DNA of 64,000 nt from Brevibacillus sp042683565 (GCF_042683565.1 NZ_JBHUJW010000043.1:744001-808000), one strand, 5' to 3'. Numbered from the stretch's first letter, positions 24,461-34,001 are shown. Translations and numbers: made by a program. Notes: generated from the letters alone by a model not told the origin.

Positions 24461-25047
24461 TGAATCCATTTGTCATCCATACCGGACTCGTCGCCCCGCT
24501 CGACCGTGTCAACGTAGATACAGACGCCATCATCCCGAAACAGTTCTTGAAGCGCATCGAGCGCAGCGGTTTTGGCCAGTTCCTTTTTTACGAATGGCGC
24601 TTCAATGTAGACGGCAGCCCCATTGAATCGTTCGTCCTGAATCAACCGGCGTACAAAGATTCGACCATTTTGCTGGCCCGCAACAACTTCGGCTGCGGCT
24701 CCTCCCGCGAGCATGCTCCCTGGGCCCTCACCGACTACGGCTTCCGCGCTGTGATCGCACCGTCTTTCGCGGACATTTTCTACAACAATTGCTTCAAAAA
24801 CGGCTTTTTGCCCATCAAGCTCAGCGAAGAACAGGTAGATGAACTGTTCAAGCGTGCCGAGGGACGGGAAAACTATCAGTTGACGATCGACCTGCACGAG
24901 CAAGTCGTAAAAGACAATGACGGACTCTGCTATAAGTTTGAAGTCGATCCTTACCGCCGCTACTGCCTGTTGAACGGCCTCGACGACATCGGGCTTACCC
25001 TGCAGCACGAAGACAAGATTGCCGCCTACGAGGCGGCCAGGCGCTAA
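24460..25047 (+). CDS. leuD: 3-isopropylmalate dehydratase small subunit
   Basis: Small swivelling subunit of isopropylmalate isomerase, 195 residues. Motifs NVDTDAIIPKQFLK near the N-terminus and GCGSSREHAPWAL in the middle are diagnostic. It has AAGGAGGT upstream of the ATG, which overlaps the leuC stop by one base (TAATG), so translation is coupled. A strong terminator follows. Confidence 0.95.
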   Translation: MNPFVIHTGLVAPLDRVNVDTDAIIPKQFLKRIERSGFGQFLFYEWRFNVDGSPIESFVLNQPAYKDSTILLARNNFGCGSSREHAPWALTDYGFRAVIAPSFADIFYNNCFKNGFLPIKLSEEQVDELFKRAEGRENYQLTIDLHEQVVKDNDGLCYKFEVDPYRRYCLLNGLDDIGLTLQHEDKIAAYEAARR

Positions 25048-25079
25048 GCGGCACAATTGTTGATTGGCAAACAAAAGAG

Positions 25080-25116
25080 AGGCGAAGGCACGGGTAAGGT
25101 TGTGCCTTCGCTTTTT
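25080..25116 (+). terminator. Terminator of leuCD
   Basis: AGGCGAAGGCAC pairs with GTGCCTTCGCT, followed by TTTTTC. Confidence 0.85.
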
Positions 25117-25140
25117 CTATCTGGGACGGACGATCCCACG

Positions 25141-25644
25141 CTATTCCAAAAACAGATTCATGAGGAGCTCATCGAAATAGGTGTCCCCTGCTTTCAAGGC
25201 TCGCTTCTCCAACCCGTACACGGCAAATCCCATTTTTTCGTAAAATCGAACCGCTGCGGGATTGGACGCGACGACAGCAAGCTGCACCTGATCGACGTCA
25301 CCGAGTTCACGCAAGTACGCCAAGGCGGCGTTCATCAGCCCTGCCGCCATTCCTGAGCCGCGATGCGCTTCCCTCACGTACATGGAAACGATCGCCGCCT
25401 TGTGCCGTACTTTCTTTCCTTTTTGCCGGAAGTAGCCGATCGTGCCTACGATTTCTCCATTCACTAAGGCTCCGAAGTAGCCACTTTCCCTTGGTGCCGT
25501 AAATCTTTCCTTCCATTCCGCGAGCGTTCGCTTTTTCTCGTCCTCGTACGTTGCCCCGAACGCGTTCGGTTCATTTTGCAGGGCCTCGAGTCTTATTGCA
25601 GCAAAAGCTTCTGCATCCTCCGGCCCAAGCTGTCTGATCTCCAT
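25141..25644 (-). CDS. GNAT-family N-acetyltransferase
   Basis: Transfers an acetyl group from acetyl-CoA to an unknown amine. 167 residues with the GNAT core: the beta-strand AAIVSMYVREAHRGSGMAAGLM, holding the acetyl-CoA pyrophosphate loop (R-G-S-G-M-A), and the C-terminal NPAAVRFYEKMGF motif. ATG 25644 sits behind GAGAGGGG. It follows the acyl-CoA synthetase gene by 28 bases on the same strand and may be cotranscribed. Confidence 0.85.
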   Translation of the reverse strand: MEIRQLGPEDAEAFAAIRLEALQNEPNAFGATYEDEKKRTLAEWKERFTAPRESGYFGALVNGEIVGTIGYFRQKGKKVRHKAAIVSMYVREAHRGSGMAAGLMNAALAYLRELGDVDQVQLAVVASNPAAVRFYEKMGFAVYGLEKRALKAGDTYFDELLMNLFLE

Positions 25645-25672
25645 CCCTTGCCCCTCTCTCGCTGCTTTCCCA

Positions 25673-27331
25673 CTAGGCTGTCTCGCTTCCGTCCGCTTCC
25701 ATTAGCCCGAATGCTTGGAGCGCCTGCTCGCGCAATTTGAACTTCTGGATTTTGCCGGAGGCCGTCATCGGGTATTCGTTCACAAACTGGATGTACTTCG
25801 GAATTTTGAAGCGGGCGATCTTGCCGTCGCAGTAAGCCAGCACTTCCTCTTCTGTCAGCGTCTCGCCCGGCTTCACGCGGATGCACGCCAGCACCTGCTC
25901 GCCGTATTTCGGATCAGGGACGCCGACGATTTGCACGTCCAAAATTTTCGGGTGGGTATACAGAAACTCCTCGACCTCGCGGGGATAGATGTTCTCGCCG
26001 CCTCGAATGATCATGTCCTTTAAGCGGCCGGTGATCCGGAAGTAGCCTTCCTCGTCCATGGTCGCCAGATCGCCGGTGTGCAGCCAGCCCTCCGAATCGA
26101 TAGCTTTCGCCGTCTGCTCGGGCATGTTGTAATAGCCTTTCATGACCAGATAGCCGCGCGTGCACAGCTCGCCCTGGACGCCCGGAGGCAATGTCTCGCC
26201 TGTGACCGGATCGATGATTTTCGCTTCGACGCCTTCGTGGACCCGTCCGACTGTCGTCACCTTGCGCTCGATGGAATCTTCGGGCACGGTCTGCGTAATG
26301 ACCGGAGAGGACTCCGTCTGCCCATAGGCAATGGTAATATCGCGTATCCCCATTTTGTGGACGACGTTTTTCATGACCTCGATCGGGCAGGGCGAGCCAG
26401 CCATGATCCCTGTGCGCAAGGAGCTGAGATCGCGCTGTGCAAACGTCGGGTGGTTCAGTTCGGCGATGAACATCGTCGGAACGCCGTACAGAGCCGTGCA
26501 GCGCTCTTTTTCCACGACCTCCAGCACGGTCCCGGGATCGAAAGCGATGACAGGTGCCATCGTCGCTCCTGTTGCCACGCATGCGAGCGTCCCCATCACG
26601 CAGCCGAAACAGTGAAAAAACGGAACCGGAATGCACACTTTGTCCTGCTCGCCAAGCCGCTGGCACTGGGCGACCTTGATCGCGTTGTTGACGATGTTGC
26701 GGTGGGAAAGCATGACCCCTTTCGGAAAACCTGTTGTCCCGGAGGTGTACTGCATATTGATCACATCGTCGGGGTACAGCGTCTGCTGCCTTGCGATGCG
26801 CTCCTCTTCGCTGACCTGTCCGGCCCGCTCGAACAGATCACTCCACAAAAACATGCCGGGCTGACGCTCTTCGCCGATGTAGATGACATTTTTCAAGTGA
26901 GGCAGGCGCGCCGATTGCAGCTGCCCAGGCTCGGCTTCGGCCAGCTCCGGACATATTTCCCGAATCATCTCCAGGTAGCTTGCATCCCGGTACGAATCAA
27001 TCAGGAGCAGCGTCGTCGACTCCGATTGCCGGAGCAAGTATTCCAGCTCATGCGTCCGATAGCTGGTATTGACCGTCACCAGCACCCCGCCCATCTTCGC
27101 GGTTGCAAACTGGGTGATGACCCACTCCGGCACATTGGTCGCCCAGATGGCGATGTTTTCGCCTTTTTGAATGCCCAGGGACATGAAGCCTCTCGCTGCC
27201 TGGTTACAAATGTGCTGGAACTGGGAGTACGAGTAGGAAAGTCCACTCTGCTGATAAACGAGCGCTTGTTTGTCCGGATAACGGCTCGTCGTCTCATCCA
27301 ACAAATCACCGATTGTAATCTCGCGCAGCAT
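25673..27331 (-). CDS. Acyl-CoA synthetase (AMP-binding, YngI-like)
   Basis: Activates a carboxylic acid as acyl-AMP and then as CoA thioester. 552 residues: AMP-binding motif YTSGTTGFPKGV, the AYGQTESSPV motif, WLHTGDLA and the hinge RLKDMIIRGGENIYP, with the catalytic lysine in MTASGKIQKFKLRE near the C-terminus. Length and motif set fit the YngI/medium-chain fatty-acid CoA ligase group, but chain length cannot be assigned. ATG 27331 follows CGGAGGTG. It is not next to a leucine-degradation cluster as yngI is in Bacillus. Confidence 0.88.
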   Translation of the reverse strand: MLREITIGDLLDETTSRYPDKQALVYQQSGLSYSYSQFQHICNQAARGFMSLGIQKGENIAIWATNVPEWVITQFATAKMGGVLVTVNTSYRTHELEYLLRQSESTTLLLIDSYRDASYLEMIREICPELAEAEPGQLQSARLPHLKNVIYIGEERQPGMFLWSDLFERAGQVSEEERIARQQTLYPDDVINMQYTSGTTGFPKGVMLSHRNIVNNAIKVAQCQRLGEQDKVCIPVPFFHCFGCVMGTLACVATGATMAPVIAFDPGTVLEVVEKERCTALYGVPTMFIAELNHPTFAQRDLSSLRTGIMAGSPCPIEVMKNVVHKMGIRDITIAYGQTESSPVITQTVPEDSIERKVTTVGRVHEGVEAKIIDPVTGETLPPGVQGELCTRGYLVMKGYYNMPEQTAKAIDSEGWLHTGDLATMDEEGYFRITGRLKDMIIRGGENIYPREVEEFLYTHPKILDVQIVGVPDPKYGEQVLACIRVKPGETLTEEEVLAYCDGKIARFKIPKYIQFVNEYPMTASGKIQKFKLREQALQAFGLMEADGSETA

Positions 27332-27410
27332 GTAAACACCTCCGAATATTCAGACGATTCCAATCTTTCAATGGAATGATTCGCCCTTCTCCAGCGTATT
27401 CCTCCTGGAA

Positions 27411-27440
27411 AAAGAAAAAGCGTCCCGTGATCGGAACGCA
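27411..27440 (-). terminator. Terminator of the 27447 gene
   Basis: Minus-strand GCGTTCC pairs with GGGACGC, followed by TTTTTCTTTTT. Confidence 0.8.
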
Positions 27441-27446
27441 TTTTCC

Positions 27447-27914
27447 TCACTTCACGACGAACTTTTGCGTAGCTTCGATCTTGTACGGTAAATGGTTGCT
27501 GTAGTTGAGCTCCACTCGCAGCTCGTGCTCGCCCTTGGGCAGCTTTTTCAGCAAAAATTCCGGTTGGTAAATCATGCCTTTCGCTTCGCCGTCGATAAAC
27601 AGATGCGCGTGGCCCTGGCCAAACACCGGCTGCTGGCTCATGTCGTCCGGGACAAACTGGAAGTTTTTCGTGAGCAGCGAAACTTCTGCGGTAGTCCCGT
27701 CCACCTTGATATCCATGTTCAAGGATGGCTTTGCCGAGCCCGTCGGCGGCTCCATAGGTACAGTCGACGCGGTGACGCTCTCGTCTGCCGATCGATACGG
27801 ATCAGAGGCGTGCAGCGGGTCTTTTACCAATAACACGATGCCCGCCACCAGTACGACCAGGAAGACGATCCCGCCCAGAATGAGGTTGCGCATACTGATG
27901 ATAAAGACCTTCAT
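27447..27914 (-). CDS. Membrane-anchored extracytoplasmic protein, 155 residues, unknown
   Basis: ATG 27914 follows GGGAGAG. An N-terminal uncleaved-looking membrane anchor (MRNLILGGIVFLVVLVAGIVLLV) precedes a Ser/Thr/Pro-rich spacer and a beta-sandwich-like domain containing VFGQGHAHLFIDGEAKGMIY and LPKGEHELRVELNYSNH. The HAHLFIDG segment is shared with cadherin-like or metal-related extracytoplasmic domains in other bacteria, but I cannot name the family. It is monocistronic, with its own terminator. Confidence 0.65.
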   Translation of the reverse strand: MKVFIISMRNLILGGIVFLVVLVAGIVLLVKDPLHASDPYRSADESVTASTVPMEPPTGSAKPSLNMDIKVDGTTAEVSLLTKNFQFVPDDMSQQPVFGQGHAHLFIDGEAKGMIYQPEFLLKKLPKGEHELRVELNYSNHLPYKIEATQKFVVK

Positions 27915-28004
27915 GTCTCTACTCTCCCTTTCGCTCGTGCTTGTCACTTATTTGTACATGCATACGCGAAAATACAGAGAGTTAGAAGCAAAAATTTCTA
28001 GCAG

Positions 28005-28496
28005 TTAGCGATAGTTGATAAATTGCACATCCAGCGGAAGGTCTGACTTGCGGAGCGCCTGGATGATCTGCTGCAGATCGTCCTTGCTTTTTCCCGTTAC
28101 GCGGATCTGGTCGTCCTGAATTTGCGTCTTGACCTTCAGGCCGACCTCCTTGATGATGCTGTTGATTTTTTTCGCATTTTCCTTGTCGATGCCCTGGATC
28201 AGCTTGACGCGCTGGCGCACCGTACCGCCTGCCGCCGGCTCCACCTTGCCGAAGTCCAGATTTTTGATGGGAACGTCACGCTTGACCAGCTTACCGAGCA
28301 AAATGTCTTTGACCTGGCTGAGCTTGAATTCGTCGTCCGAGACGAGGACCAGCTCTTCTTTCTCCAGCGAAATCTTGCTTTTGCTCCCTTTGAAGTCGAA
28401 GCGGTTCTCGATTTCCTTGAGTGCTGTATGGACGGCGTTGCTGACTTCCGACAGATCGACCTTTGAGACAATATCAAACGAGCTTTCCTTGCTCAT
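28005..28496 (-). CDS. YajQ-family nucleotide-binding protein
   Basis: 163 residues with the complete YajQ pattern: SSFDIVSKVDLSEVSNAVH at the N-terminus, a Lys/Glu-rich middle (RFDFKGSKSKISLEKEELVL) and the C-terminal TQIQDDQIRVTGKSKDDLQ. Family members bind RNA or cyclic di-GMP in other bacteria; the role in Firmicutes is unclear. ATG 28496 follows AAGGGG. It lies 51 bases downstream of the SDR gene on the same strand, a likely operon. Confidence 0.9.
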   Translation of the reverse strand: MSKESSFDIVSKVDLSEVSNAVHTALKEIENRFDFKGSKSKISLEKEELVLVSDDEFKLSQVKDILLGKLVKRDVPIKNLDFGKVEPAAGGTVRQRVKLIQGIDKENAKKINSIIKEVGLKVKTQIQDDQIRVTGKSKDDLQQIIQALRKSDLPLDVQFINYR

Positions 28497-28547
28497 GCAA
28501 AGACCCCTTTCCGATATTCCGAAAGTAGCCCCGAGACTCGCCTGCAG

Positions 28548-29336
28548 CTAGATGGCCCGCACAAGTCCGCCGTCCACGAGGAACGATTGTCCGGTCACGT
28601 AGCTGTTGGCAGGCGAGGCGAGGAAGGTGACCATGCGCGCAAACTCGTCCGGCTGACCGTAGCGGCCGAGCGGGATCATCTTTTCAAATCTTGTTCGCAC
28701 TTCGTCGGCGTCTGCCCCTCGCTTCTGTGCATCCAGTGCGTCCAGCTGCTTCACGCGGTCTGTCGCGATCCGTCCTGGCCCGACCGTGTTGATCAGGATG
28801 CCGTCTGGGCCGAGCTCTGCGGACAGCGTCTTGGCCAATCCCAGCACGCCTGTGCGAAACGTGTTGGAGAGGATCAGATTATCCAGCGGCTGTTTGAAAG
28901 ACGACGAAGCGAAATTGACGATCCGGCCGAACTGATTGGCGCGCATATGCGGGAGCACAGCGCGGATGGCGCGTACGTAGCTGAGCAGATTCAGCTCGAA
29001 GGCGTTGATCCAGTGCTCGTCGGAGAGCTGGTCGAATGTCCCTGGGGTCGGGCCGCCCGAGTTGTTGATCAAAATATGTACGCCGCCGAAATGGCGCACG
29101 GTCTCGTCCACCACACGCCGGATGTCTTCGTCGCGGGTCACGTCGGCGGTCACGGCGAGGGGTGCCCTGCCTGTCTCCTGCTCGATTTCCGCCCGCACGA
29201 CCGCAAGCGCGGCTTCATCGCGGCCGCAAATGGTCACGTTCGCACCTTCCCTGGCGAGGCAAATGGCGGTCGCCCTCCCCAGTCCTTTTGACGAGGCGAG
29301 AACGATCGCCGTCTTGTCTTGCAATTGCAAATCCAT
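28548..29336 (-). CDS. Short-chain dehydrogenase/reductase lacking the usual YxxxK dyad
   Basis: 262 residues with a Rossmann fold: nucleotide-binding ASSKGLGRA, then NNSGGPTPG, and the C-terminal SYVTGQSFLVDGG. The active-site serine stretch NFASSSFKQP is present, but where YxxxK is expected the sequence reads SNTFR (about residues 157-161), so the catalytic Tyr and Lys are both replaced. A known Bacillales SDR subgroup shows the same pattern, so this is probably not a sequencing error, but the chemistry may differ. ATG 29336 has GGAGA seven bases upstream; the ATG at 29342 is too close. Confidence 0.8.
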   Translation of the reverse strand: MDLQLQDKTAIVLASSKGLGRATAICLAREGANVTICGRDEAALAVVRAEIEQETGRAPLAVTADVTRDEDIRRVVDETVRHFGGVHILINNSGGPTPGTFDQLSDEHWINAFELNLLSYVRAIRAVLPHMRANQFGRIVNFASSSFKQPLDNLILSNTFRTGVLGLAKTLSAELGPDGILINTVGPGRIATDRVKQLDALDAQKRGADADEVRTRFEKMIPLGRYGQPDEFARMVTFLASPANSYVTGQSFLVDGGLVRAI

Positions 29337-29421
29337 GTCCATTCTCCTTTCATGACGCCTTTCAGTCTATCCTTATGACTTCGCTTTTATTCTACAGAAC
29401 TTTCTGACAGACGAAAAGCAA

Positions 29422-29450
29422 GAGAAAGAGGAAAACACACTCCTCTTCTC
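29422..29450 (-). terminator. Probable terminator of the RND operon
   Basis: Minus-strand GAGAAGAGGA pairs with TCCTCTTTCTC, followed by a short T-rich tract (TTGCTTTTC). Weaker than the others here. Confidence 0.5.
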
Positions 29451-29465
29451 AGCTTGCACGCTCAC

Positions 29466-32400
29466 CTACAGCTCGGTAGGCTGCAGCTTTGCCTTATCCG
29501 CTCGCTTCTGCAGCCGTTTGGCCAATCGTGCTTCCCGGCGTGCCTGCCGCTTTTCCTTGGCTCCTTCAAACAGCGAGTAGAGCACCGGGACCAGCACAAG
29601 CGTCACGATCGTGTGAAAGATCAGCCCGGAAATGACAGCAGTGGCGAGGGGCGCTTCCAGATCGGAGCCTTCCGCCATCGCAAGCCCCATCGGGAGCATG
29701 CCCAAAATCGCTGTCAGCTTGGTCATGATGACCGGGCGCACCCTCTCCTTCGTGCCCTGGACAATCGCCTCTTTCAGGTTCATGCCGCGTCCCCGCAGCA
29801 GGTTGATCCGGTCGATCAGCAAAATGGCATTCGACACGACGATGCCGACCAGCATGATGATCCCGATCATCGCCATCTCGCCAAACACGCGCTGCGTCAG
29901 GATGAATCCGGCCACGACGCCGACGAGTGCCATCGGAATGGTCAAGAGGATGATGAACGGCTGGGAGAGGCATCCGAACTGCGCGACCATGACGACGTAG
30001 ATCAAGGCGAGCACCCCAGCAAACACGAACACCCCTTGTGTCATGTTGGCACTCTGCTCTTTCAGCTTGCCGGCTACTTCGACCGCATAGCCAGCCGGTA
30101 CGGCAAGGCCAGGCAGCTTTTCTGCGATCTGCCGCCCAACCGTCCCCAGGTCACTGCCCTGCAGCTCTGCGGAAACGGTGACGATGCGTTCGCCTTTTTC
30201 GTGGGTGATGACGACAGGAGATTTGCTGTACGTCCAGTCTACCAGCTCTGCCAGAGGCACCTGATCCCCGCTCCGGTTTTCGATCATCAGGCTGCGCAGC
30301 TGGTCGGGATGCTTGAGCCAACTGTCAGGCAGCTTCGCGACGACGTCGACCTCGATTCCGTCCCTGGTAATGGTGGTAATCGGCTGCTCGCCAATCATCG
30401 TGCCAAGCTGTTGCAGCATGGAGCGCGGGTCCACATTCAGACGGGACATCGCTTCCTGCTTTGGCACGAGCGTGACCTTTTCCTTGCCATCCTTGAAGTC
30501 GTTGCGAATGTTGTTCACGCCGGGTATGGCGGCAAGCATGCCTTCGACGTCTGCTGCGAGCTTGCGCATCTGCTCCATGTCGTCTCCCTTGATATCGAGC
30601 TGGATGGGAGCATCTGTCCCCTGCCCGCCAAAGTTGGTGGAGATCGATTCGATGCCCGGGATCGCCTTCAGCCGCTCGTTGATGTCCGCCGTCAGTGCTT
30701 CCTTGTCGCGCTGACGCTCGCTTTTCGGACGCAAAGAAATGAAGATTTCCGAGTTTTCTTTGGAGGAGAAGAAGAAGACGTCCTTCACCTCGGGTATGGC
30801 CCGCAGCGCCTGCTCACCGGCCAGCGCGGCTTGCTGGGTCCGCTCCAGCGTGGAGCCGACAGGCATGTCGATTGTGGCGAACACCAGGTTTTCGTTCGCG
30901 TCAATGCCTTGCCCCATCTTCATAAACGGCGTCATCATGCCGGCTGCGACGAACGCGATGAGAGCGATCAGCAGCGCCTTGAAGCGGTGGCGCAGCGCCA
31001 GCTCCAGCAGCCTGCCGAACCAGCGGACGATGGCCTGCTCTTTGGCTTGGCCTTCCAGCGACACTTGTTTGTCTTTTTGCAAAAAACGGTCGGAAAAGAC
31101 AGGGACGAAGAAAAATGCCGCGATCGTCGAAGCGATAATGGCGGAGGAGACCGTAAAGGCGATGGTTGCCAAAATCGGCTTCAGCCAGTCTTCAAAATCC
31201 GCAAAGATGAGCGGCAAAAAGACAATGATAATCGTCAATTGCGAAGTAAAAACGGGCGTCAGCACTTCCCGGGTCCCTTTCACGATCGCCTGCTGCAGCG
31301 GTTCGCCCTTTTCCCGGAAGTGGTAAATGCTCTCCAGCACGACGATGGCCGCGTCGACGATCAATCCGACCGACAGGCTAAGCGAGAGCAGCGTGACCAT
31401 GTCGATGTTGTACCCGCCGAGCTTCATGGCAATAAAGGTGAGGAGTGCAGACAGCGGCAATGTCGTCGCAATGACCAGCGTGACCCGCCAGTTGCGCAAA
31501 AAGACGAACAGGATGATAATCGCCAGCGCGCCCCCGATCAGGACGTCACGGCTCAAATTGGTCACGGCGTGCTGGATGTACGAGACAGCTTCCACCATGA
31601 CTTTCATCTCGTACTGCCCGTTTGCCTCCGCGTTGATTTGCCGAACGACTTCCTCGACCTTTCCCTGGGTGCTGATCAGATCGCTGCCGTCTGCCCGTTT
31701 GACGCTGATATGGATAAAGACATTGCCATTCGTCAGCGCCACGGAGTCCTTTACCTGCCCCCGCAAGTCCTGAATCTGTGCCAGCTGCTTGAGCGGGACA
31801 GTCCCTTTTGGCGTCTCGATCGGCAGCTCCGCAATCTCCTGCACGGTGCTGTAGGAATCATCCACCATGACAACGGTGTCAAAGCCGGCATTTTCCAGCG
31901 TGCCTACCGCTTGCTTCCAGTTCGTCTCCTGCAGCTGCCCGATGACTTTCAGCGCTGTCACCCGGTACGCGCCAAGCTGCTCGGGACGCAGCGTCACCGC
32001 GATCTGGTTTTCAAAGCTGCGGTCGGAGATTTCCACCTCCTTGACGCCGGGGACGGCTTCGATCCTGTCTTTGATGGTCGTCTTCGCCAGACTGAGCATC
32101 GACTGCGGATCGGCGCCGACGAGCGCGTAATCGATCAAGGCATCATCCCCGAAGTTCATCTGGTTCACTTCTACCCTGTCGATCGCCTTCGGAAAGCCGT
32201 TTCGCAGCCGGTTTACGGCATTTTGCACGTCCTGCTTGACTTTTTCCCCAGCGCCTTCCTGGGCGGTAATTTGGATACTGACGGAGCCTGAGCTGGAAGA
32301 AGAGGAATATTCCTTGATTTGCGCGATCGATTTCAGCTCTTGCTCGATCTTTTTCGTGACCTTTTCTTCCATCTCTTCCGGCGGGATCGCGCCTCCGGAT

Positions 32401-32549
32401 ATATTGACGGTCAAGATCGGGAAGTTCGTCTTCGGAACCAGCTCGATGTTGAAGCTGAGCAGCGAGCCGATGCCCGCCATGACGATCAGAAACGTAAACA
32501 GGTAGACAATGAGCCTTCGTTTCAGCAAAAAGAGAATCATCTTGTTCAT
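29466..32549 (-). CDS. RND-family efflux transporter (HAE1/SwrC-like)
   Basis: 1027 residues with the RND architecture: TM1 at the extreme N-terminus (FLLKRRLIVYLFTFLIV), a large extracytoplasmic loop, about six TMs, a second loop and five more TMs. Motif VGLIVDAAIVVLES in TM4 carries only one of the two adjacent aspartates of AcrB-type pumps (D-A instead of D-D). Another conserved segment is MLVGIVVSNAILLIDRINLLR near TM10. The start follows GAAAGGAGA. It begins four bases after the membrane-fusion gene. Substrates might be lipopeptides or fatty acids, as for SwrC, but this is inference. Confidence 0.88.
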   Translation of the reverse strand: MNKMILFLLKRRLIVYLFTFLIVMAGIGSLLSFNIELVPKTNFPILTVNISGGAIPPEEMEEKVTKKIEQELKSIAQIKEYSSSSSSGSVSIQITAQEGAGEKVKQDVQNAVNRLRNGFPKAIDRVEVNQMNFGDDALIDYALVGADPQSMLSLAKTTIKDRIEAVPGVKEVEISDRSFENQIAVTLRPEQLGAYRVTALKVIGQLQETNWKQAVGTLENAGFDTVVMVDDSYSTVQEIAELPIETPKGTVPLKQLAQIQDLRGQVKDSVALTNGNVFIHISVKRADGSDLISTQGKVEEVVRQINAEANGQYEMKVMVEAVSYIQHAVTNLSRDVLIGGALAIIILFVFLRNWRVTLVIATTLPLSALLTFIAMKLGGYNIDMVTLLSLSLSVGLIVDAAIVVLESIYHFREKGEPLQQAIVKGTREVLTPVFTSQLTIIIVFLPLIFADFEDWLKPILATIAFTVSSAIIASTIAAFFFVPVFSDRFLQKDKQVSLEGQAKEQAIVRWFGRLLELALRHRFKALLIALIAFVAAGMMTPFMKMGQGIDANENLVFATIDMPVGSTLERTQQAALAGEQALRAIPEVKDVFFFSSKENSEIFISLRPKSERQRDKEALTADINERLKAIPGIESISTNFGGQGTDAPIQLDIKGDDMEQMRKLAADVEGMLAAIPGVNNIRNDFKDGKEKVTLVPKQEAMSRLNVDPRSMLQQLGTMIGEQPITTITRDGIEVDVVAKLPDSWLKHPDQLRSLMIENRSGDQVPLAELVDWTYSKSPVVITHEKGERIVTVSAELQGSDLGTVGRQIAEKLPGLAVPAGYAVEVAGKLKEQSANMTQGVFVFAGVLALIYVVMVAQFGCLSQPFIILLTIPMALVGVVAGFILTQRVFGEMAMIGIIMLVGIVVSNAILLIDRINLLRGRGMNLKEAIVQGTKERVRPVIMTKLTAILGMLPMGLAMAEGSDLEAPLATAVISGLIFHTIVTLVLVPVLYSLFEGAKEKRQARREARLAKRLQKRADKAKLQPTEL

Positions 32550-32553
32550 CCCG

Positions 32554-33774
32554 CTATTCTCCTTTCGCCGCTACTTTTTGCCCCTCGACGTAAAACGTAA
32601 TGCCTGAGCGCAGCAACAAGTCCCCTTCTTTGACCCCCGACAAAATCTCGATCTGGTCGCCTGCCATTTGTCCGGTTTTGACTTCCTTGCGTACCGTAAG
32701 GCCGTTCTCGACTGCCATCACGTAATGCTGGGACTGGCTCACGCCTACACTTTCCAGCGGCACGAGGAAGCCGCTGACCTTGCGCGGCACCTCTACCGTC
32801 GCCGTCATTCCGCCGCGCCAGTAGCTGTCCGGATTGGCGACCGTCACCTCCACCCGGTATTTGCCCGTCTCTTTATCAACGACGGGGGAAATGAAAGTGA
32901 CCGTCCCTTCGCTCTTCTTACCGTCGCCCGACATGATCTGCACGTTTTCCTTTTCATGGAATTGACTGATCAGGTCGCCAGCGACATCCAGAGTCACTTT
33001 CACTTCGGACAAGTCTACCAAATGAATGATGCCCTCACCGGGGGAAGCCTGCTCGCCCGCTTGCTTGAACACATCCACGACCGTTCCGGCAAAGGGAGCT
33101 TCGATTTTTGCGTCGTCGAGGTTCTTTTTCGCCCGCTCCACCTGTCCGGTTGCCTGCTTGATGGTCGCATCGGCAACGGCGACATCTTCTGGCTGCGCCC
33201 CTCTCATCAGCTCATCCAGGGCCAGCTGCGTATTCTTCGCAGCGATTTCCGCATGTGTCAGCGCCCTTTTCCGGTCATTTATCTCGCTTAGCGAAATAGC
33301 GCCGCCAGCAAGCAGCTTCTCCCCGATTGCAACGTCCTGCCGCGCTTTTTCCAGCTGGCTTTGTGCGCTTTTGACCTGCAAGCGCTGTTGTTCAATCGCC
33401 TCGGCCGTTGCCCCCTTGAGGGTCTGAACTTTGCGTGCAGCCGCCTCTGCTACCTGGCTCGCTGCCACTTCCACTTCCTTTTGATAATACCGGGTGTCCA
33501 GCGTTGCCAGAAGCTGCCCTTGGCCGATTCTCGCGCCTTTGCCGACCGAGATAGCCGAGATGGTCCCGCCTGTGGCGAAAGGCAGCACGACATCCCGCTT
33601 CGCCTCTACCATTCCGGTCACGCTTACCCATACGGGGCCGCTTGCCTTTTGCACTTTCACGACCTCTACCAGTTTTGCCTTCGCCTCTGCTTGCGGCGGC
33701 GCTTCCGGAGCCGGCCCGCACGCAGTCGTGGCGAGCAACAGGAGAGCCATAATCATCGATGCTCTTTGTTTCAC
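32554..33774 (-). CDS. Membrane-fusion lipoprotein of the RND efflux system (HlyD/AcrA family)
   Basis: 406 residues. GTG 33774 has GGAGG seven bases upstream; longer readings add unsupported residues. The N-terminus has a hydrophobic segment ending LLATTACG, a lipobox-like site (Thr at -3 is slightly unusual). Then come a barrel-sandwich lipoyl-like half (GTISAISVGKGARIGQGQLLATLD), a long coiled-coil hairpin (about residues 90-190), the second half (APFAGTVVDVFKQAGEQASPGEG) and a beta-barrel. No outer-membrane factor is present, as expected in a Gram-positive. Confidence 0.88.
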   Translation of the reverse strand: MKQRASMIMALLLLATTACGPAPEAPPQAEAKAKLVEVVKVQKASGPVWVSVTGMVEAKRDVVLPFATGGTISAISVGKGARIGQGQLLATLDTRYYQKEVEVAASQVAEAAARKVQTLKGATAEAIEQQRLQVKSAQSQLEKARQDVAIGEKLLAGGAISLSEINDRKRALTHAEIAAKNTQLALDELMRGAQPEDVAVADATIKQATGQVERAKKNLDDAKIEAPFAGTVVDVFKQAGEQASPGEGIIHLVDLSEVKVTLDVAGDLISQFHEKENVQIMSGDGKKSEGTVTFISPVVDKETGKYRVEVTVANPDSYWRGGMTATVEVPRKVSGFLVPLESVGVSQSQHYVMAVENGLTVRKEVKTGQMAGDQIEILSGVKEGDLLLRSGITFYVEGQKVAAKGE

Positions 33775-33969
33775 CTGAATTCCTCCAAATAATTCGCAAT
33801 CATTTCCTTGCCTCATTGTGCCAGTTTTTCCCTCTCGCCCAAAAGAGCCAGCAGGTGGAATTTGTTCTCCGTCCAAAGGCGGAGAGGGCCAGCCGATCCG
33901 CAAGACATCCATATATACGAATGGCATTGGGAAAAGTTACCGCTTTTCAAGGATATTGCGAACAAATGC

Positions 33970-34001
33970 AAAAAAGAGCAGCCGAGGCGACTACTCTTTT
34001 T
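33970..34001 (-). terminator. Terminator of pepF
   Basis: Minus-strand AAAAAGAGTAG pairs with CTGCTCTTTTTT across a short loop, 28 bases beyond the pepF stop. Confidence 0.7.

Noticed and set aside
29454..32291. A 945-codon open frame on the plus strand
   Set aside because: It is exactly antisense to the RND transporter gene; it has no ribosome site and a His/Arg/Gln-rich composition typical of reading GC-rich genes backwards.
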